Shown here piece by piece: positions 17,820 to 27,129 of a stretch of 60,710 nucleotides of DNA. Within the stretch, counting starts at the first letter, position 1. Every line of letters begins with the position of its first letter. Position numbers and translations under genes: made by a program. The notes below the pieces were generated by a model. It made no database searches and had not been told where the DNA came from. It saw nothing but the letters and a program-made list of their open reading frames with translations. Source of the DNA: CAVPCY01 sp963702525 (GTDB lineage Bacteria > Actinomycetota > Coriobacteriia > Anaerosomatales > PHET01); contig CAVPCY010000022.1 in NCBI GenBank assembly GCA_963702525.1, forward strand, positions 1 through 60,710, in the 5' to 3' direction.

Positions 17820-17963
17820 CGTTCTCGCCTCCTACGGCGTTTCAGATGAATTAATTCTCGGCTGTCAAGACGCAACTCTTGAGCCAACTTGTTGTTGCGG
17901 TGACGCCTGTCACACTGCCGTCGCGCGCCTGGATTCCATAGTCGCCGAGTGGCCTAGACGGGC

Positions 17964-17991
17964 TTGCGCATCAACGCACAGGCGGTATACA
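17964..17991 (+). promoter_or_regulatory. Promoter of the trp operon
   Basis: TTGCGC (17964-17969) and TATACA (17986-17991) with a 16-nt spacer. Transcription would begin near 17998, directly before the T-box stem I. Confidence 0.6.
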
Positions 17992-18000
17992 CTCCCTCGA

Positions 18001-18298
18001 AACTGAACAGCACGCCTGTGACGGGGAAGAGTACGTCGGCAGTCGAAGCGATAGAGAGCCGGGGACGGTGGAAACCTGGCGCGGAGATGCGACGGAATGG
18101 GCCCTCGAGGCTCCGGAGCAACGGCCGTACGGCCTACTAGTTCCGGCGGACACCCACCGATACAGGGGGCCGGGTATGAAGGCGCGGGGTTGGCCGGAGT
18201 ACCGTCGGAGACACGAGTGGGCACGCTGCATCCGCAGCGGGTCAACAAGGGTGGTACCGCGAGAGAAGCTCTCGTCCCTTGGAGGACGGGGGCTTTTT
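18001..18298 (+). ncRNA. T-box leader (tRNA-Trp sensing, transcriptional) upstream of trpE
   Basis: Stem I shows the S-turn halves AGTA (in GAAGAGTACGTC) and GAA, followed by the specifier triplet TGG at 18098-18100. It also has the distal element AGAGAGCC...GGTGGAAACC. The T-box core AGGGTGGTACCGCG lies at 18248-18261. A terminator follows: GCTCTCGTCC (18268-18277) pairs with GGACGGGGGC (18284-18293) and is followed by five T. Uncharged tRNA-Trp (anticodon CCA) would pair with UGG and the antiterminator bulge to allow read-through into trpEGDCBFA. Confidence 0.92.
18268..18298 (+). terminator. Intrinsic terminator of the trp T-box
   Basis: A ten-pair stem (with G-T wobbles) spans 18268-18277 and 18284-18293 with a 6-nt loop and TTTTT at 18294-18298. 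Its 5' arm follows the T-box sequence directly, as expected for mutually exclusive terminator and antiterminator folds. Confidence 0.85.
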
Positions 18299-18353
18299 GT
18301 GTTTTCCGGGTCCGTGTGTGGCCCGGGGCGAAGAAGGGCAGGAAGCGCGAGAG

Positions 18354-19847
18354 ATGATAGTGCCGAGCAGAGACGAGTTCGCCAAGCTGGCCGCGACGCA
18401 CGACGTCGTGCCGGTGGCCCGCGAGGTCTACGCGGACCTGGCGACGCCGATCAGCGCGTTCATGGCGCTGTCCGAGGGTGCCGAGCACGCGTTCCTGCTC
18501 GAGAGCGTCATCGGCGGCGAGCGGCTGGGGCGCTACAGCTTCCTGGGTGTGGGGGACCGTGCGGTCATCACCGGGCGGGGTAACGAGGTCGTCGTCGAGA
18601 ACGGCGGCGTCCACGGACAGCGTGCGGACGACCCGCTGCGGGTCGTCTCCCGGGAGCTGGGCACTGGCAGCGTGGCTCGGGTGCCGGGGTTGCCGCTGTT
18701 CGTGGGAGGCGCGGTGGGCTACGTGGGCTACGAGGCCGCGACCGCTTTCGAGAAGGTGCCGCGCCACGACAACGACGAGCTCGGCGTACCGGACTTCTGC
18801 TTCATGCACGCCGAGATCGTGGTCGCGTTCGACCATGCGCGTCGCGTGATGCAGGTCATAGCGCCCACACGTCCCGGCGGGGCTCCCGATCTGGCGTACG
18901 ACTCGGCACTCAAGCGTATCGACGGCTACCTGCGCCGCATCGACCAGGGCCCACGCGGTGCGGAGCTGGGCAACGTGGGAGTGATGTGCGACGTGCCGCT
19001 CGTCGAGCACACCTCGCGCGAGGAGTACGTGAGCCAGGTCGAGCGGGCCAAGGAGCACATCGCAGCCGGCGACATCTTCCAAGTCGTGCTCTCGCAGCGC
19101 TTCTCGGCTCCCTACGAAGGAGACGGCATCGACCTGTATCGGGTGCTTCGAGCCGTCAACCCCAGCCCCTACATGTTCTACGTCCGCACGCGCGACGTGA
19201 CGCTCGTGGGCTCGAGCCCCGAGCCGCTCGTTCGCGTCGAAGGCGATGAGGTGCTCACGCGCCCGCTCGCCGGTACCCGCCCGCGAGGAGCCAGCGCGAG
19301 CGAGGACGGACGGCTTCGCGCCGACCTGCTCTCGGACGAGAAGGAGCGCGCCGAACACGTGATGCTGGTCGACCTCGGCCGAAACGACCTGGGCCGCGTG
19401 AGCGCGCCGGGCTCGGTGAGCGTCGACGAGCTCATGGAGGTCGAGTACTACAGCCACGTGATGCACATCGTGAGCAACGTGACCGGCACGCTCGCGCCCG
19501 GCAAAGACGCGTTCGACGCGCTTGAAGCGACGTTTCCGGCCGGCACCGTGAGTGGCGCGCCCAAGGTGCGCGCGATGGAGATCATCCGGGAGCTCGAGCC
19601 GGCCGCACGCGGGCCCTATGCGGGAACGGTGGGCTACTTCGGCCTCGACGGAGCGATGGACATGTGCATCACCATCCGCACCGTCGTGCTCGCGGGCGGT
19701 ACCGCTTATCTGCAGTCGGGTGCGGGCATCGTTGCCGACTCCGATCCGGAGAAGGAGTACGAAGAGTGCCGCCACAAGGCGCGCGCACTGCACAAGGCGC
19801 TCGAGTTGGCGGCGGGCATGCGTGCCGAGCAGGAGGTGGCGCGATGA
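18354..19847 (+). CDS. trpE: Anthranilate synthase component I
   Basis: Converts chorismate plus ammonia to anthranilate. It has 497 residues in an intact frame. The tryptophan feedback motif LLES (residues 48-51) is present, so the enzyme should be feedback-inhibited in addition to T-box control. Chorismate-binding signatures include DIFQVVLSQRFSAPY, NPSPYMFYVR, GSSPEPLVRV, TRPLAGTRPRG, LVDLGRNDLGRV and PAGTVSGAPKVRAMEII. Its stop overlaps the trpGD start (ATGA). Confidence 0.96.
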   Translation: MIVPSRDEFAKLAATHDVVPVAREVYADLATPISAFMALSEGAEHAFLLESVIGGERLGRYSFLGVGDRAVITGRGNEVVVENGGVHGQRADDPLRVVSRELGTGSVARVPGLPLFVGGAVGYVGYEAATAFEKVPRHDNDELGVPDFCFMHAEIVVAFDHARRVMQVIAPTRPGGAPDLAYDSALKRIDGYLRRIDQGPRGAELGNVGVMCDVPLVEHTSREEYVSQVERAKEHIAAGDIFQVVLSQRFSAPYEGDGIDLYRVLRAVNPSPYMFYVRTRDVTLVGSSPEPLVRVEGDEVLTRPLAGTRPRGASASEDGRLRADLLSDEKERAEHVMLVDLGRNDLGRVSAPGSVSVDELMEVEYYSHVMHIVSNVTGTLAPGKDAFDALEATFPAGTVSGAPKVRAMEIIRELEPAARGPYAGTVGYFGLDGAMDMCITIRTVVLAGGTAYLQSGAGIVADSDPEKEYEECRHKARALHKALELAAGMRAEQEVAR

Positions 19848-21568
19848 TCCTCGTCATCGACAACTACGACTCCTTCACCTACAACCTCGTCCAGCTCTGC
19901 TCGGCGCTTGGGGCCGAGGTCGAGGTGCGCCGAAACGACACGATCTCTGCCGAGCAGGCGCTCGCACTCGAACCGACCGGCATCGTCGTGTCGCCCGGCC
20001 CGGGTACTCCCGACGACGCCGGCATCTCGCGTGACGTCATCCGCGCCGCCGCCGAGACCGGCGTACCTCTGCTCGGCGTGTGTCTGGGGCACCAGTGCAT
20101 CGCCGAGGTGTTCGGAGGCAGCGTGTGCCGCGCGCCGCGCCCGGTGCACGGCAAGACCGACGAGGTCACCCACGACGGTCGCGGCCTGTTCGCCGGCGTG
20201 CCGAGCCCGTTCACCGCGACGCGCTACCACTCGCTATGTGTCGACGCGGCGAGCGTGCCCGACGTGCTCGAGGTGCAGGCGACCACGGCAGACGGCGTCG
20301 TCATGGCGCTTCGCCACCGTGAGCTCCCTGTCTTCGGCGTCCAGTTCCACCCGGAGAGCGTACTCACCCCGGAAGGCGCGAAGCTGCTCGCCAACTTCCT
20401 CGATGTCGCGGGTGAGGTACCGCTCGCGGGCGAGGCGAGCGGGACACCGCAGGTCGTAGCTGCTGCCGGCGGCTCGGAGCGGGTGAGCGCTGAAGCGGCT
20501 CAGGTCGAGTCGATATCGCAGGCCATCGCGCGCGTGGCTGCGGGGGAGTCGCTCACGGAGGACGCTGCGCACCTCGTGATGGGCAGGGTGATGGACGGCG
20601 AAGCGACTCCGGCGCAGATCAGCGCGCTGGTGGTCGGCATGCGCATGAAGGGCGAGACCGTCGACGAGATCGTCGGCTTCGCCCGTGCGATGCGCGAACG
20701 CGCTACCGCCGTGCGCCCGCGGATCACCGGACTCATCGACACGTGCGGCACCGGGGGCGACGGCCTGCACACCTTCAACATCTCGACGACGACCGCGTTC
20801 GTGGTCGCAGGAGCCGGCGTTCCGGTGGCCAAGCACGGGAACCGAGCGGTCTCCTCGGCAGCGGGTTCGGCCGACGTACTCGAGGCGCTGGGCGTCGACA
20901 TCTCGCTGGACGCGAACGACATGGCGCGCTGTATCGACGAGGCGGGCGTGGGCTTCCTGTTCGCGCAGTCGCTGCACTCGAGCATGCGTCACGCCGGGCC
21001 TGTCCGCCGAGAGATCGGCATCCGCACCGTCTTCAACATCTTGGGGCCGCTCACCAACCCCGCAGGCGCCACACGCCAGCTGCTGGGCGTCTACGATCCG
21101 CGTCTCGCGCCGCTGATGGCCGAGGTCGCCGGGCGCCTGGGTGCGCAGCGCGTGCTCGTGGTCAACGGCCATCCGGGCATGGACGAAGTGAGCGCGTCTG
21201 GCCCCACCACCGTCGCCGAGTTCTCGGAAGACACGGGAGGCGTCGAGGTCTACGAGATCGTGCCGGAGCAGGTGGGCATCGCACGTGGCACGCTCGCCGA
21301 CATCGCCGGCGGCACGGCTGCCGAGAACGCCGACATCGTGCGCTGGATCCTGGAGGGCGAGGTGAGCCCGCGACGCGACGTCGTCACGATGAACGCGGCG
21401 GCGGCCCTTCTTGCCGCGGGCAAGGCCACCGATCTCGCCGAGGGCGTGGCGCTCGCACGGGAGAGCATCGACAGCGGTCGCGCACTCGCTGCGCTCGAGC
21501 GGCTGGTGGCGGTGTCACAGCGGCTCGGCGACGCGGCGCGGCAACGCCTGGCGGAAGGCGACGCGTGA
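19844..21568 (+). CDS. trpGD: Fused anthranilate synthase glutaminase / anthranilate phosphoribosyltransferase (TrpG-TrpD)
   Basis: A 574-residue bifunctional protein. Residues 1 to about 190 are the class I glutaminase, with VSPGPGTPDDAG, nucleophile Cys80 in GVCLGHQ and the HPE triad segment in VQFHPESVLTPEG. A linker of about 35 residues (AGGSERVSAEAAQVE) leads into the phosphoribosyltransferase, which has LIDTCGTGGDGLHTFNIST, KHGNRAVSSAAGSADVLEAL, RTVFNILGPLTNP and NGHPGMDEVS. The fusion also occurs in enterobacteria and several anaerobes. The frame is intact and the stop overlaps the trpC GTG. Confidence 0.96.
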   Translation: MILVIDNYDSFTYNLVQLCSALGAEVEVRRNDTISAEQALALEPTGIVVSPGPGTPDDAGISRDVIRAAAETGVPLLGVCLGHQCIAEVFGGSVCRAPRPVHGKTDEVTHDGRGLFAGVPSPFTATRYHSLCVDAASVPDVLEVQATTADGVVMALRHRELPVFGVQFHPESVLTPEGAKLLANFLDVAGEVPLAGEASGTPQVVAAAGGSERVSAEAAQVESISQAIARVAAGESLTEDAAHLVMGRVMDGEATPAQISALVVGMRMKGETVDEIVGFARAMRERATAVRPRITGLIDTCGTGGDGLHTFNISTTTAFVVAGAGVPVAKHGNRAVSSAAGSADVLEALGVDISLDANDMARCIDEAGVGFLFAQSLHSSMRHAGPVRREIGIRTVFNILGPLTNPAGATRQLLGVYDPRLAPLMAEVAGRLGAQRVLVVNGHPGMDEVSASGPTTVAEFSEDTGGVEVYEIVPEQVGIARGTLADIAGGTAAENADIVRWILEGEVSPRRDVVTMNAAAALLAAGKATDLAEGVALARESIDSGRALAALERLVAVSQRLGDAARQRLAEGDA

Positions 21569-22368
21569 GCTTCCTCGCCGACATGATCGCGGCGCGCCGC
21601 GCGCGCATCGCTCGGGAGTACGGACTGCTGACGCCCGCGGACCGCGAGCGGCTGGCGTGTTGCGCGCGCTCTGTGCGCGACTTCTCGGCGGCACTCGTGG
21701 ACCGAAGCGACGTCGCGGTGATCGCTGAAGTGAAGAAGAGCTCGCCTTCCCTAGGCGCGATCGCTCCGGACTGCGAGGCCTCCAAGCAGGCGCTGCACTA
21801 CCAAGACGGCGGTGCGGCTGCGATCAGCGTGCTCACCGAGCCCGAGTACTTCGGCGGCAGCTTCACCGACCTCTCGGACGTGGCCGATGCGGTCGACGTG
21901 CCGGTTCTGTGCAAGGACTTCGTCGTCGACCCGGTGCAGCTCTTCGTCGCGCGAGGTCACGGTGGTGACGCCGTACTCCTGATGGTGAGTGTCCTGGGCG
22001 ACTCGGTCGCCGAGTACGCGGATATCGCGACCACCCTGGGTCTGCAGGCTCTCGTCGAGGTCGTGGACGAGGCGGAGCTCGAGGTCGCCCTGTCGGCCGG
22101 TGCCGGCATCATCGCCGTCAACAGCAGGGACCTTCACACGCTCGAGGTCGATCCCGCGCGTGCTCAGCGTGTCGTGGGCGTGGCGGCCGATCGTGGCGCC
22201 ATCGTGGTAGCGGCGAGCGGGACTTGCTCGCGTGCGGACGTCGTCGCACACGCGGGCGCCGGTGCGCACGCGGTGCTCGTGGGCACGGCGCTCATGCGCG
22301 CCACGTATCCGGAGGACGTACTGGAGGAGTTGACGGGCGTGGCGCGTGCCGCACCCGTGAGTTCATAG
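21565..22368 (+). CDS. trpC: Indole-3-glycerol phosphate synthase
   Basis: Barrel enzyme closing the indole ring. It has 267 residues in an intact frame, starting at a GTG that overlaps the trpGD stop. Motifs are VIAEVKKSSPSLGAI (catalytic Lys), ISVLTEPEYFGGSF, VLCKDFVVDPVQL, ALVEVVDEAELE and VNSRDLHTLEVD. It is not fused to TrpF, which is encoded two genes later. Confidence 0.95.
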   Translation: MSFLADMIAARRARIAREYGLLTPADRERLACCARSVRDFSAALVDRSDVAVIAEVKKSSPSLGAIAPDCEASKQALHYQDGGAAAISVLTEPEYFGGSFTDLSDVADAVDVPVLCKDFVVDPVQLFVARGHGGDAVLLMVSVLGDSVAEYADIATTLGLQALVEVVDEAELEVALSAGAGIIAVNSRDLHTLEVDPARAQRVVGVAADRGAIVVAASGTCSRADVVAHAGAGAHAVLVGTALMRATYPEDVLEELTGVARAAPVSS

Positions 22369-22447
22369 AGAACGGCAGGCGACCGGCACCGTACTCCCGC
22401 GCTACCCGCAAGGCACAGGCCAGGAGTGAGATCGAAAGGAGTCAGAA

Positions 22448-23819
22448 ATGTCATCAGACAAGACGAGGTTCGGGCTCGACGAAGTGCACATCCCTGAGGT
22501 CTGGTACAACATCATCCCCGACCTCAAGACCCCGCCTGCACCGCCCAAGGTGGTCACGCCCTGACGGCACCGAGCTTGGCCCCGACCAGATCGGCGAGGT
22601 CATGGCGAAGCTCTTCCCGATGGAGTGCCTCAAGCAGGAGATGTCGGCCGATCGCTACATCGACATTCCCGGCGCGGTGCTCGATATCTACAAGACGTAC
22701 CGGCCCGCGCCGCTGCTGCGCGCGCGCCAGCTCGAGCGCGTCCTCGGCCTGCCCGACGGTGTGAAGATCTACTACAAGTACGAGGGTGTGAGCCCCGCCG
22801 GATCGCACAAGCCCAACACCGCCATCCCGCAGGCGTACTACAACAAGCAGGAGGGCATCACCAAGATCTCGACCGAGACAGGCGCGGGCCAGTGGGGCAG
22901 TGCGCTCTCGATCGCCGGTGCTCTGTACGGCATCGACATCGAGGTGTTCATGGTCAAGGTGAGCTACGAGCAGAAGCCTTACCGCAGGATCCTCATGGAG
23001 ACCTACGGCGGCACCGTCCACGCCTCGCCCACGAACCTGACCGACGCCGGCCGTCACGTGCTGGCCATGGATCCCGACTCCACCGGCTCGCTGGGCATCG
23101 CGATCTCCGAGGCTGTCGAGGTGGCGATGAAGAACGACGACACACACTACTCGCTCGGCTCGGTGCTCAACCACGTGTGTTTGCACCAGACGATCATCGG
23201 CCAGGAGTGCATCGCGCAGATGGAGATCGCCGAGGACGAGCCCGACGTGGTCATCGGGTGCGTGGGCGGCGGCTCCAACTTCGCCGGCATCGCGTTCCCG
23301 TACTACCAGCGCAAGCTCGAGGGCAAGAGCAAGGCGCGTCTGCTCGCGGTCGAGCCGAAGGCGTGCCCGACGCTGACCGCCGGCGAGTACCGCTACGACC
23401 TGGGCGACGAGGCCGGTATGACGCCGCAGATGCTGATGTACACGCTCGGTCACGACTTCGTGCCGGCCGGCATCCACGCCGGAGGCCTTCGCTATCACGG
23501 CGATTCGCCGCTCGTGAGCCAGCTCGTCCACGAGGGCGAGGCTGAGGCCGTCGCAGTCGACCAGACCGCGTGCTTCGAGGCCGCCGTGCAGTTCGCGCGC
23601 GCCGAGGGCATCTTGCCGGCACCCGAGTCCAGCCACGCCATCCTTGCCGCCATCAACGAGGCCAAGGCGGCCCAGGTCGCCGGCGAGGACAAGGTCATCC
23701 TGTTCAACCTGTCAGGCCACGGGCACTTCGACCTGGCAGCGTATGCCGCGTACAACTCCGGCGAGCTGCAGGACTTCGACTTCGCCGCTGGCACGACTCT
23801 GGTCGAGGGCGACAAGTAA
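22448..23819 (+). CDS. trpB2: Tryptophan synthase beta-like protein, TrpB2 type (one frameshift)
   Basis: A PLP enzyme of the TrpB2 class, about 456 residues after correction. The start MSSDKTRFGLDEVHIPEVWY has an excellent ribosome-binding site (GAAAGGAG). The first frame stops at 22564 after KVVTP; the frame slips about 22560 and continues DGTELGPDQIGEVMAKLFPM. The PLP lysine is in SPAGSHKPNTAIPQAYYN, with CVGGGSNFAG for phosphate binding. The longer N-terminus and EGVSPAGSHKPN instead of EDLNHTGAHKIN separate it from the classical TrpB encoded at 24459. TrpB2 proteins condense serine with indole, often without TrpA. Confidence 0.92.
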
Positions 23820-23822
23820 TCG

Positions 23823-24458
23823 ATGTCTCGGACCCGCATCAAGATCTGCGGCATCACATCGGCCGAGGACGCGGCGGCAGCCGTCGCGTGCGGAGCGGAC
23901 GCGGTAGGGTTCGTGTTCGCTCCGTCACCTCGGCAGGTGACGCCCGAGCTGCGCCCCGGAGCGGCGGCCGTGGTGCCGCCCCCCGTGGCCCGCGTCGGCG
24001 TCTTCGTGGACCCGTCCCTCGAAGCGGTCGAACACGCCATCGCAGCTGCCGGGCTGACCGCCGTCCAGCTGTGCGGCGGCGAGTCGCCCGAGTTCTGCTC
24101 GGCGGTTTCGGTGCCGGTCATCAAGGTACTGGCCGTTGGCACGGATTTCGATTTCGAGAACGCCGAGCCCTTCCGGGGCCACGCCGCCGCCCTCCTTCTC
24201 GACACATACGTTGCCGGCAAAGCGGGCGGTACGTCGCAAACCTTCGACTGGCAACAAGCTGGCGAAGCTCCGGAATGGGCTCCTTGCTTTGTTGCGGGCG
24301 GGCTGAATCCGGGCAACGTCGCCGAGGCGATCCGCGCCTTGCGCCCGTTCGCGGTGGACGTCTCGTCCGGCGTGGAGGCCTCGCCCGGCATCAAGGACCC
24401 CGAGAAGATCGCAGCGTTCTGCGCCGCCGTGCGCGCGGCCGATGGTGAGGAGTGCTAG
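23823..24458 (+). CDS. trpF: Phosphoribosylanthranilate isomerase
   Basis: Barrel enzyme for the Amadori step of tryptophan synthesis. It has 211 residues in an intact frame. RIKICGITSAEDA carries the catalytic Cys, VGFVFAPSPRQV and the catalytic Asp region LLLDTYVAGKAGGTSQTFDW follow, and PCFVAGGLNPGNV and VDVSSGVEASPGIKD bind phosphate. It lies between the two trpB genes. Confidence 0.95.
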   Translation: MSRTRIKICGITSAEDAAAAVACGADAVGFVFAPSPRQVTPELRPGAAAVVPPPVARVGVFVDPSLEAVEHAIAAAGLTAVQLCGGESPEFCSAVSVPVIKVLAVGTDFDFENAEPFRGHAAALLLDTYVAGKAGGTSQTFDWQQAGEAPEWAPCFVAGGLNPGNVAEAIRALRPFAVDVSSGVEASPGIKDPEKIAAFCAAVRAADGEEC

Positions 24459-25699
24459 ATGAGCGACCTGTTCCCGACGCCCGACGAGGTCTACAGCGCG
24501 CCGACTGCCGAGGGGTTCTTCGGGCCGTACGGAGGACGTTTCGTGCCCGAGACGGTCATGCCCGCGCTGCTGGAGCTCACGGAGGCGTTCGAGGCAGCGA
24601 TCGGAGACGCCTCGTTCCAGCAGGAGTTCGACGCGACTCCTGGCCGACTACGTGGGGCGGCCCACGCCGCTGTATCCGGCGCGACGCCTTGCCGAGGCCA
24701 CGGGCCTGGGGGCGGTCTTTCTCAAGCGCGAGGACCTCTGCCACACCGGCGCGCACAAGATCAACAACACCATCGGGCAGTGTCTGCTCGCGGTACGCAT
24801 GGGCAAGAAGCGCGTGATCGCCGAGACCGGCGCCGGTCAGCACGGTGTCGCGACCGCCACCGCGGCGGCGCTGATGGGCCTCGAATGCGCGGTGTTCATG
24901 GGCGTCGAGGACATCCGACGCCAGGCGCTCAACGTCTACAAGATGCGCCTGCTGGGCGCCGAGGTCATCCCGGTCGACGAGGGTTCGGGCACGCTCGCCG
25001 ACGCGGTGACGGCGGCTCTGCGACACTGGGTGGAGCGGGTCGAGGACACCTTCTACGTGCTTGGCAGCGCCGTGGGGCCGCATCCGTATCCGATGATGGT
25101 ACGCGAGTTCCAGAGCGTGATCGGACGCGAGATCATCGACGCAGGCACCACAACACGACTTGTCATCGGAAGTCGACGCCGTTGTAGCGTGCGTGGGTGG
25201 CGGGAGCAACGCGATCGGCACGTTCTATCCGTTCGTGCTGGCCGGCGAGCAGGTCGGGTCGACCGCTGCTGGTGGGTGCGGAGGCCGCGGGCAAGGGGGT
25301 CGACACCGAAGAGACGGGCGCCTCGCTCACACTGGGCACGCCCGGCGTGATGCACGGCTTCTACAGCTACCTGCTGCAAGATGACGCAGGTAACCCGCTC
25401 GAGGCGTACTCGATCTCGGCGGGCCTGGACTATCCGGGCGTGGGACCGGAACACGCGCACTTCAAAGACGAGGGACTCGTGCGCTACGAGGCCGTGACCG
25501 ACAAGAGGCGCTCGCAGCGTTCGACCTGCTGTGCAAGACAGAGGGCATCATCCCGGCGATCGAGTCGAGCCACGCGCTCGCGATGCTTCCGCGGCTCGCC
25601 GAGGAGCTTGGCGGCGATGCGACCGTGGTCGTGACGCTTTCCGGCCGCGGCGACAAGGACGTCGACATCGTACGTGACGCGGGGCTCGGCGTTGGCTAG
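24459..25699 (+). CDS. trpB: Tryptophan synthase beta chain, TrpB1 type (about four frameshifts)
   Basis: Classical TrpB, about 410 residues after correction. The N-terminus EGFFGPYGGRFVPETVMPAL is followed by frame slips near 24637, 25163, 25262 and 25504. The pieces line up in order: DYVGRPTPLYPARRL; KREDLCHTGAHKINN with the PLP lysine; AETGAGQHGVATATAAAL; VACVGGGSNAIGTFYPF; SISAGLDYPGVGPEHA; IESSHALAMLPRLAEEL; and the end VTLSGRGDKDVDIV. It begins directly after the trpF stop, and its end overlaps trpA by about 26 nt. Confidence 0.92.
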
Positions 25700-26493
25700 C
25701 GCCCGGTCGTCCGCAACAGGCCTGGCGCGCGCGTTTCGCCACGGTCGGCCGGCGCTCGTCGCCTACGTGATGGCGGGCTATCCCGACCGCGCGGGTTCGC
25801 TCGCGGCGCTTCATGCGCTGGCCGAGGCGGGCGCGGATCTCATCGAGCTCGGCGTGCCCTACGCCGATCCGCTCGCCGACGGTGCGGTGATCCGTGACGC
25901 TGCTGACGCCGCGCGTGCGGCGAGCGAAGGCGGCTTCGGTCTTGCCGAGACGATCGCGCTTGCCGCCGAGTTTCTCTGCGATCGGGGACAGGACGCTCCG
26001 CCGCTGGCGCTCATGACCTACCTCAACCCAATGATGAAGATGGGTCTGCCCAACGCGGCTCGCGCGATGCGTGACGCGGGTGTGTCAGGGGTGATCGTCC
26101 CTGACATGCCTCCCGACATGGCGCCCATGTGGCTGGAGGCGGCGACATGGCCTGGACACGGTGTTCCTCGCCGCGCCCACCTCCACACCCGAGCGGTTGG
26201 CCAAGGTGGGGGAGATGTCGTCGGGGTTCGTCTACTGCGTGTCGACCACAGGCGTCACGGGCGAGCGTGCCGAGTTGCCCACCGAGCTGGCAGACCTCGT
26301 CACTCGCGTGAAGGCGAACACCGACCTGCCGGTCGCCGTGGGGTTCGGGGTTTCCACGCCCGAGCAGGCGCGATCGGTCGCTGGAATAGCCGACGGCGTT
26401 GTAGTCGGGTCGGCGCTGGTCAAACGCCAAGCCGACGCGTCGTCCCTACAGGGGTTCTGCCAGGAACTGGCCGATGCCGTCCACGGTTGCTGA
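25674..26493 (+). CDS. trpA: Tryptophan synthase alpha chain (one frameshift)
   Basis: Aldol cleavage of indole-3-glycerol phosphate, channelled to TrpB. The N-terminal part has ALVAYVMAGYPDRAGSLAAL, the catalytic Glu/Asp in DLIELGVPYADPLADGAVI and LMTYLNPMMKMGL. The frame slips near 26145. The rest reads FLAAPTSTPERLAKV, GFVYCVSTTGVTGERAEL and VAVGFGVSTPEQARSV. The start is GTG 25674 or TTG 25692. The last 48 nt overlap the 3' end of the convergent NlpC/P60-like gene. Confidence 0.93.
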
Positions 26494-27129
26494 GGCCGGA
26501 ATGGTCGGCTCGACAGAAGCAGACGTGGATTCGGTTGAGGGCGGCGCTGGGGCCGTCGCTTCCACGGACGGCGTCGCGACGCTGGCCGCAGCCGGCGCGG
26601 GTACGACCGCCGGGCGCGGCCTTGCGGCGACGTAGACCCGCCGCCTCGGCGTGGTCACGCCCTTGCGCCTGAGCGCACGCGCACCGTGTGGGATCTTACG
26701 GACGCGCTTCTTGGCGTGGCTGCCCCAGGTCGTCTCTTCGAGCGCGTAGTACGTGCGCTTCCGCTTGTTCTTCCAGCCGCCGAATATGCTCACGTGGCGT
26801 CCGGGAATCAGCACGGCGTCGCCTGGCTTGAGCGATGAGACCTTGATGCGCCGGGCACGCCTCGATATGTCGCTCGTCGAGTAGGACTTGCCAAGCTTCC
26901 ACGACATCGACACGAACCCGGAACAGTCGCGCCGATAGCCCCTGTACGTACTGTGCTGGCTGTATCGGACGCGCTTCTTCACCCAGTGGTTCGCTCGCTC
27001 GATGATCTTCTGTCGCGTGATAGCGCTGGCAGGGGCCGGCGCCGAGAGTGAAACGGTCATCGATACTACGACGACCAGGACCGCACCGACAAGGGCGCGG
27101 ACCGCCGAGGACGTAGTGAGTACCTTCAC
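26446..27129 (-). CDS. Secreted NlpC/P60-like peptidase
   Basis: About 227 residues. The N-terminus has a signal peptide (ALVGAVLVVVVSMTVSLSAPAPASA). A catalytic Cys lies in YRRDCSGFVSMSW and a His in PGRHVSIFGGW, the pattern of NlpC/P60 cell-wall endopeptidases. The C-terminal ~60 residues are a Pro/Ala/Ser/Thr-rich tail typical of secreted wall proteins. I chose the GTG at 27129 because it sits directly before the signal peptide; longer starts add unconserved residues. It is convergent with and overlaps trpA. Confidence 0.8.
   Translation of the reverse strand: MKVLTTSSAVRALVGAVLVVVVSMTVSLSAPAPASAITRQKIIERANHWVKKRVRYSQHSTYRGYRRDCSGFVSMSWKLGKSYSTSDISRRARRIKVSSLKPGDAVLIPGRHVSIFGGWKNKRKRTYYALEETTWGSHAKKRVRKIPHGARALRRKGVTTPRRRVYVAARPRPAVVPAPAAASVATPSVEATAPAPPSTESTSASVEPTIPASATVDGIGQFLAEPL

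Noticed and set aside
22540..22570. Programmed frameshift or short leader peptide in trpB2
   Set aside because: No slippery heptamer or stimulatory structure was found, and the same kind of one-base slip occurs in dozens of unrelated genes here.
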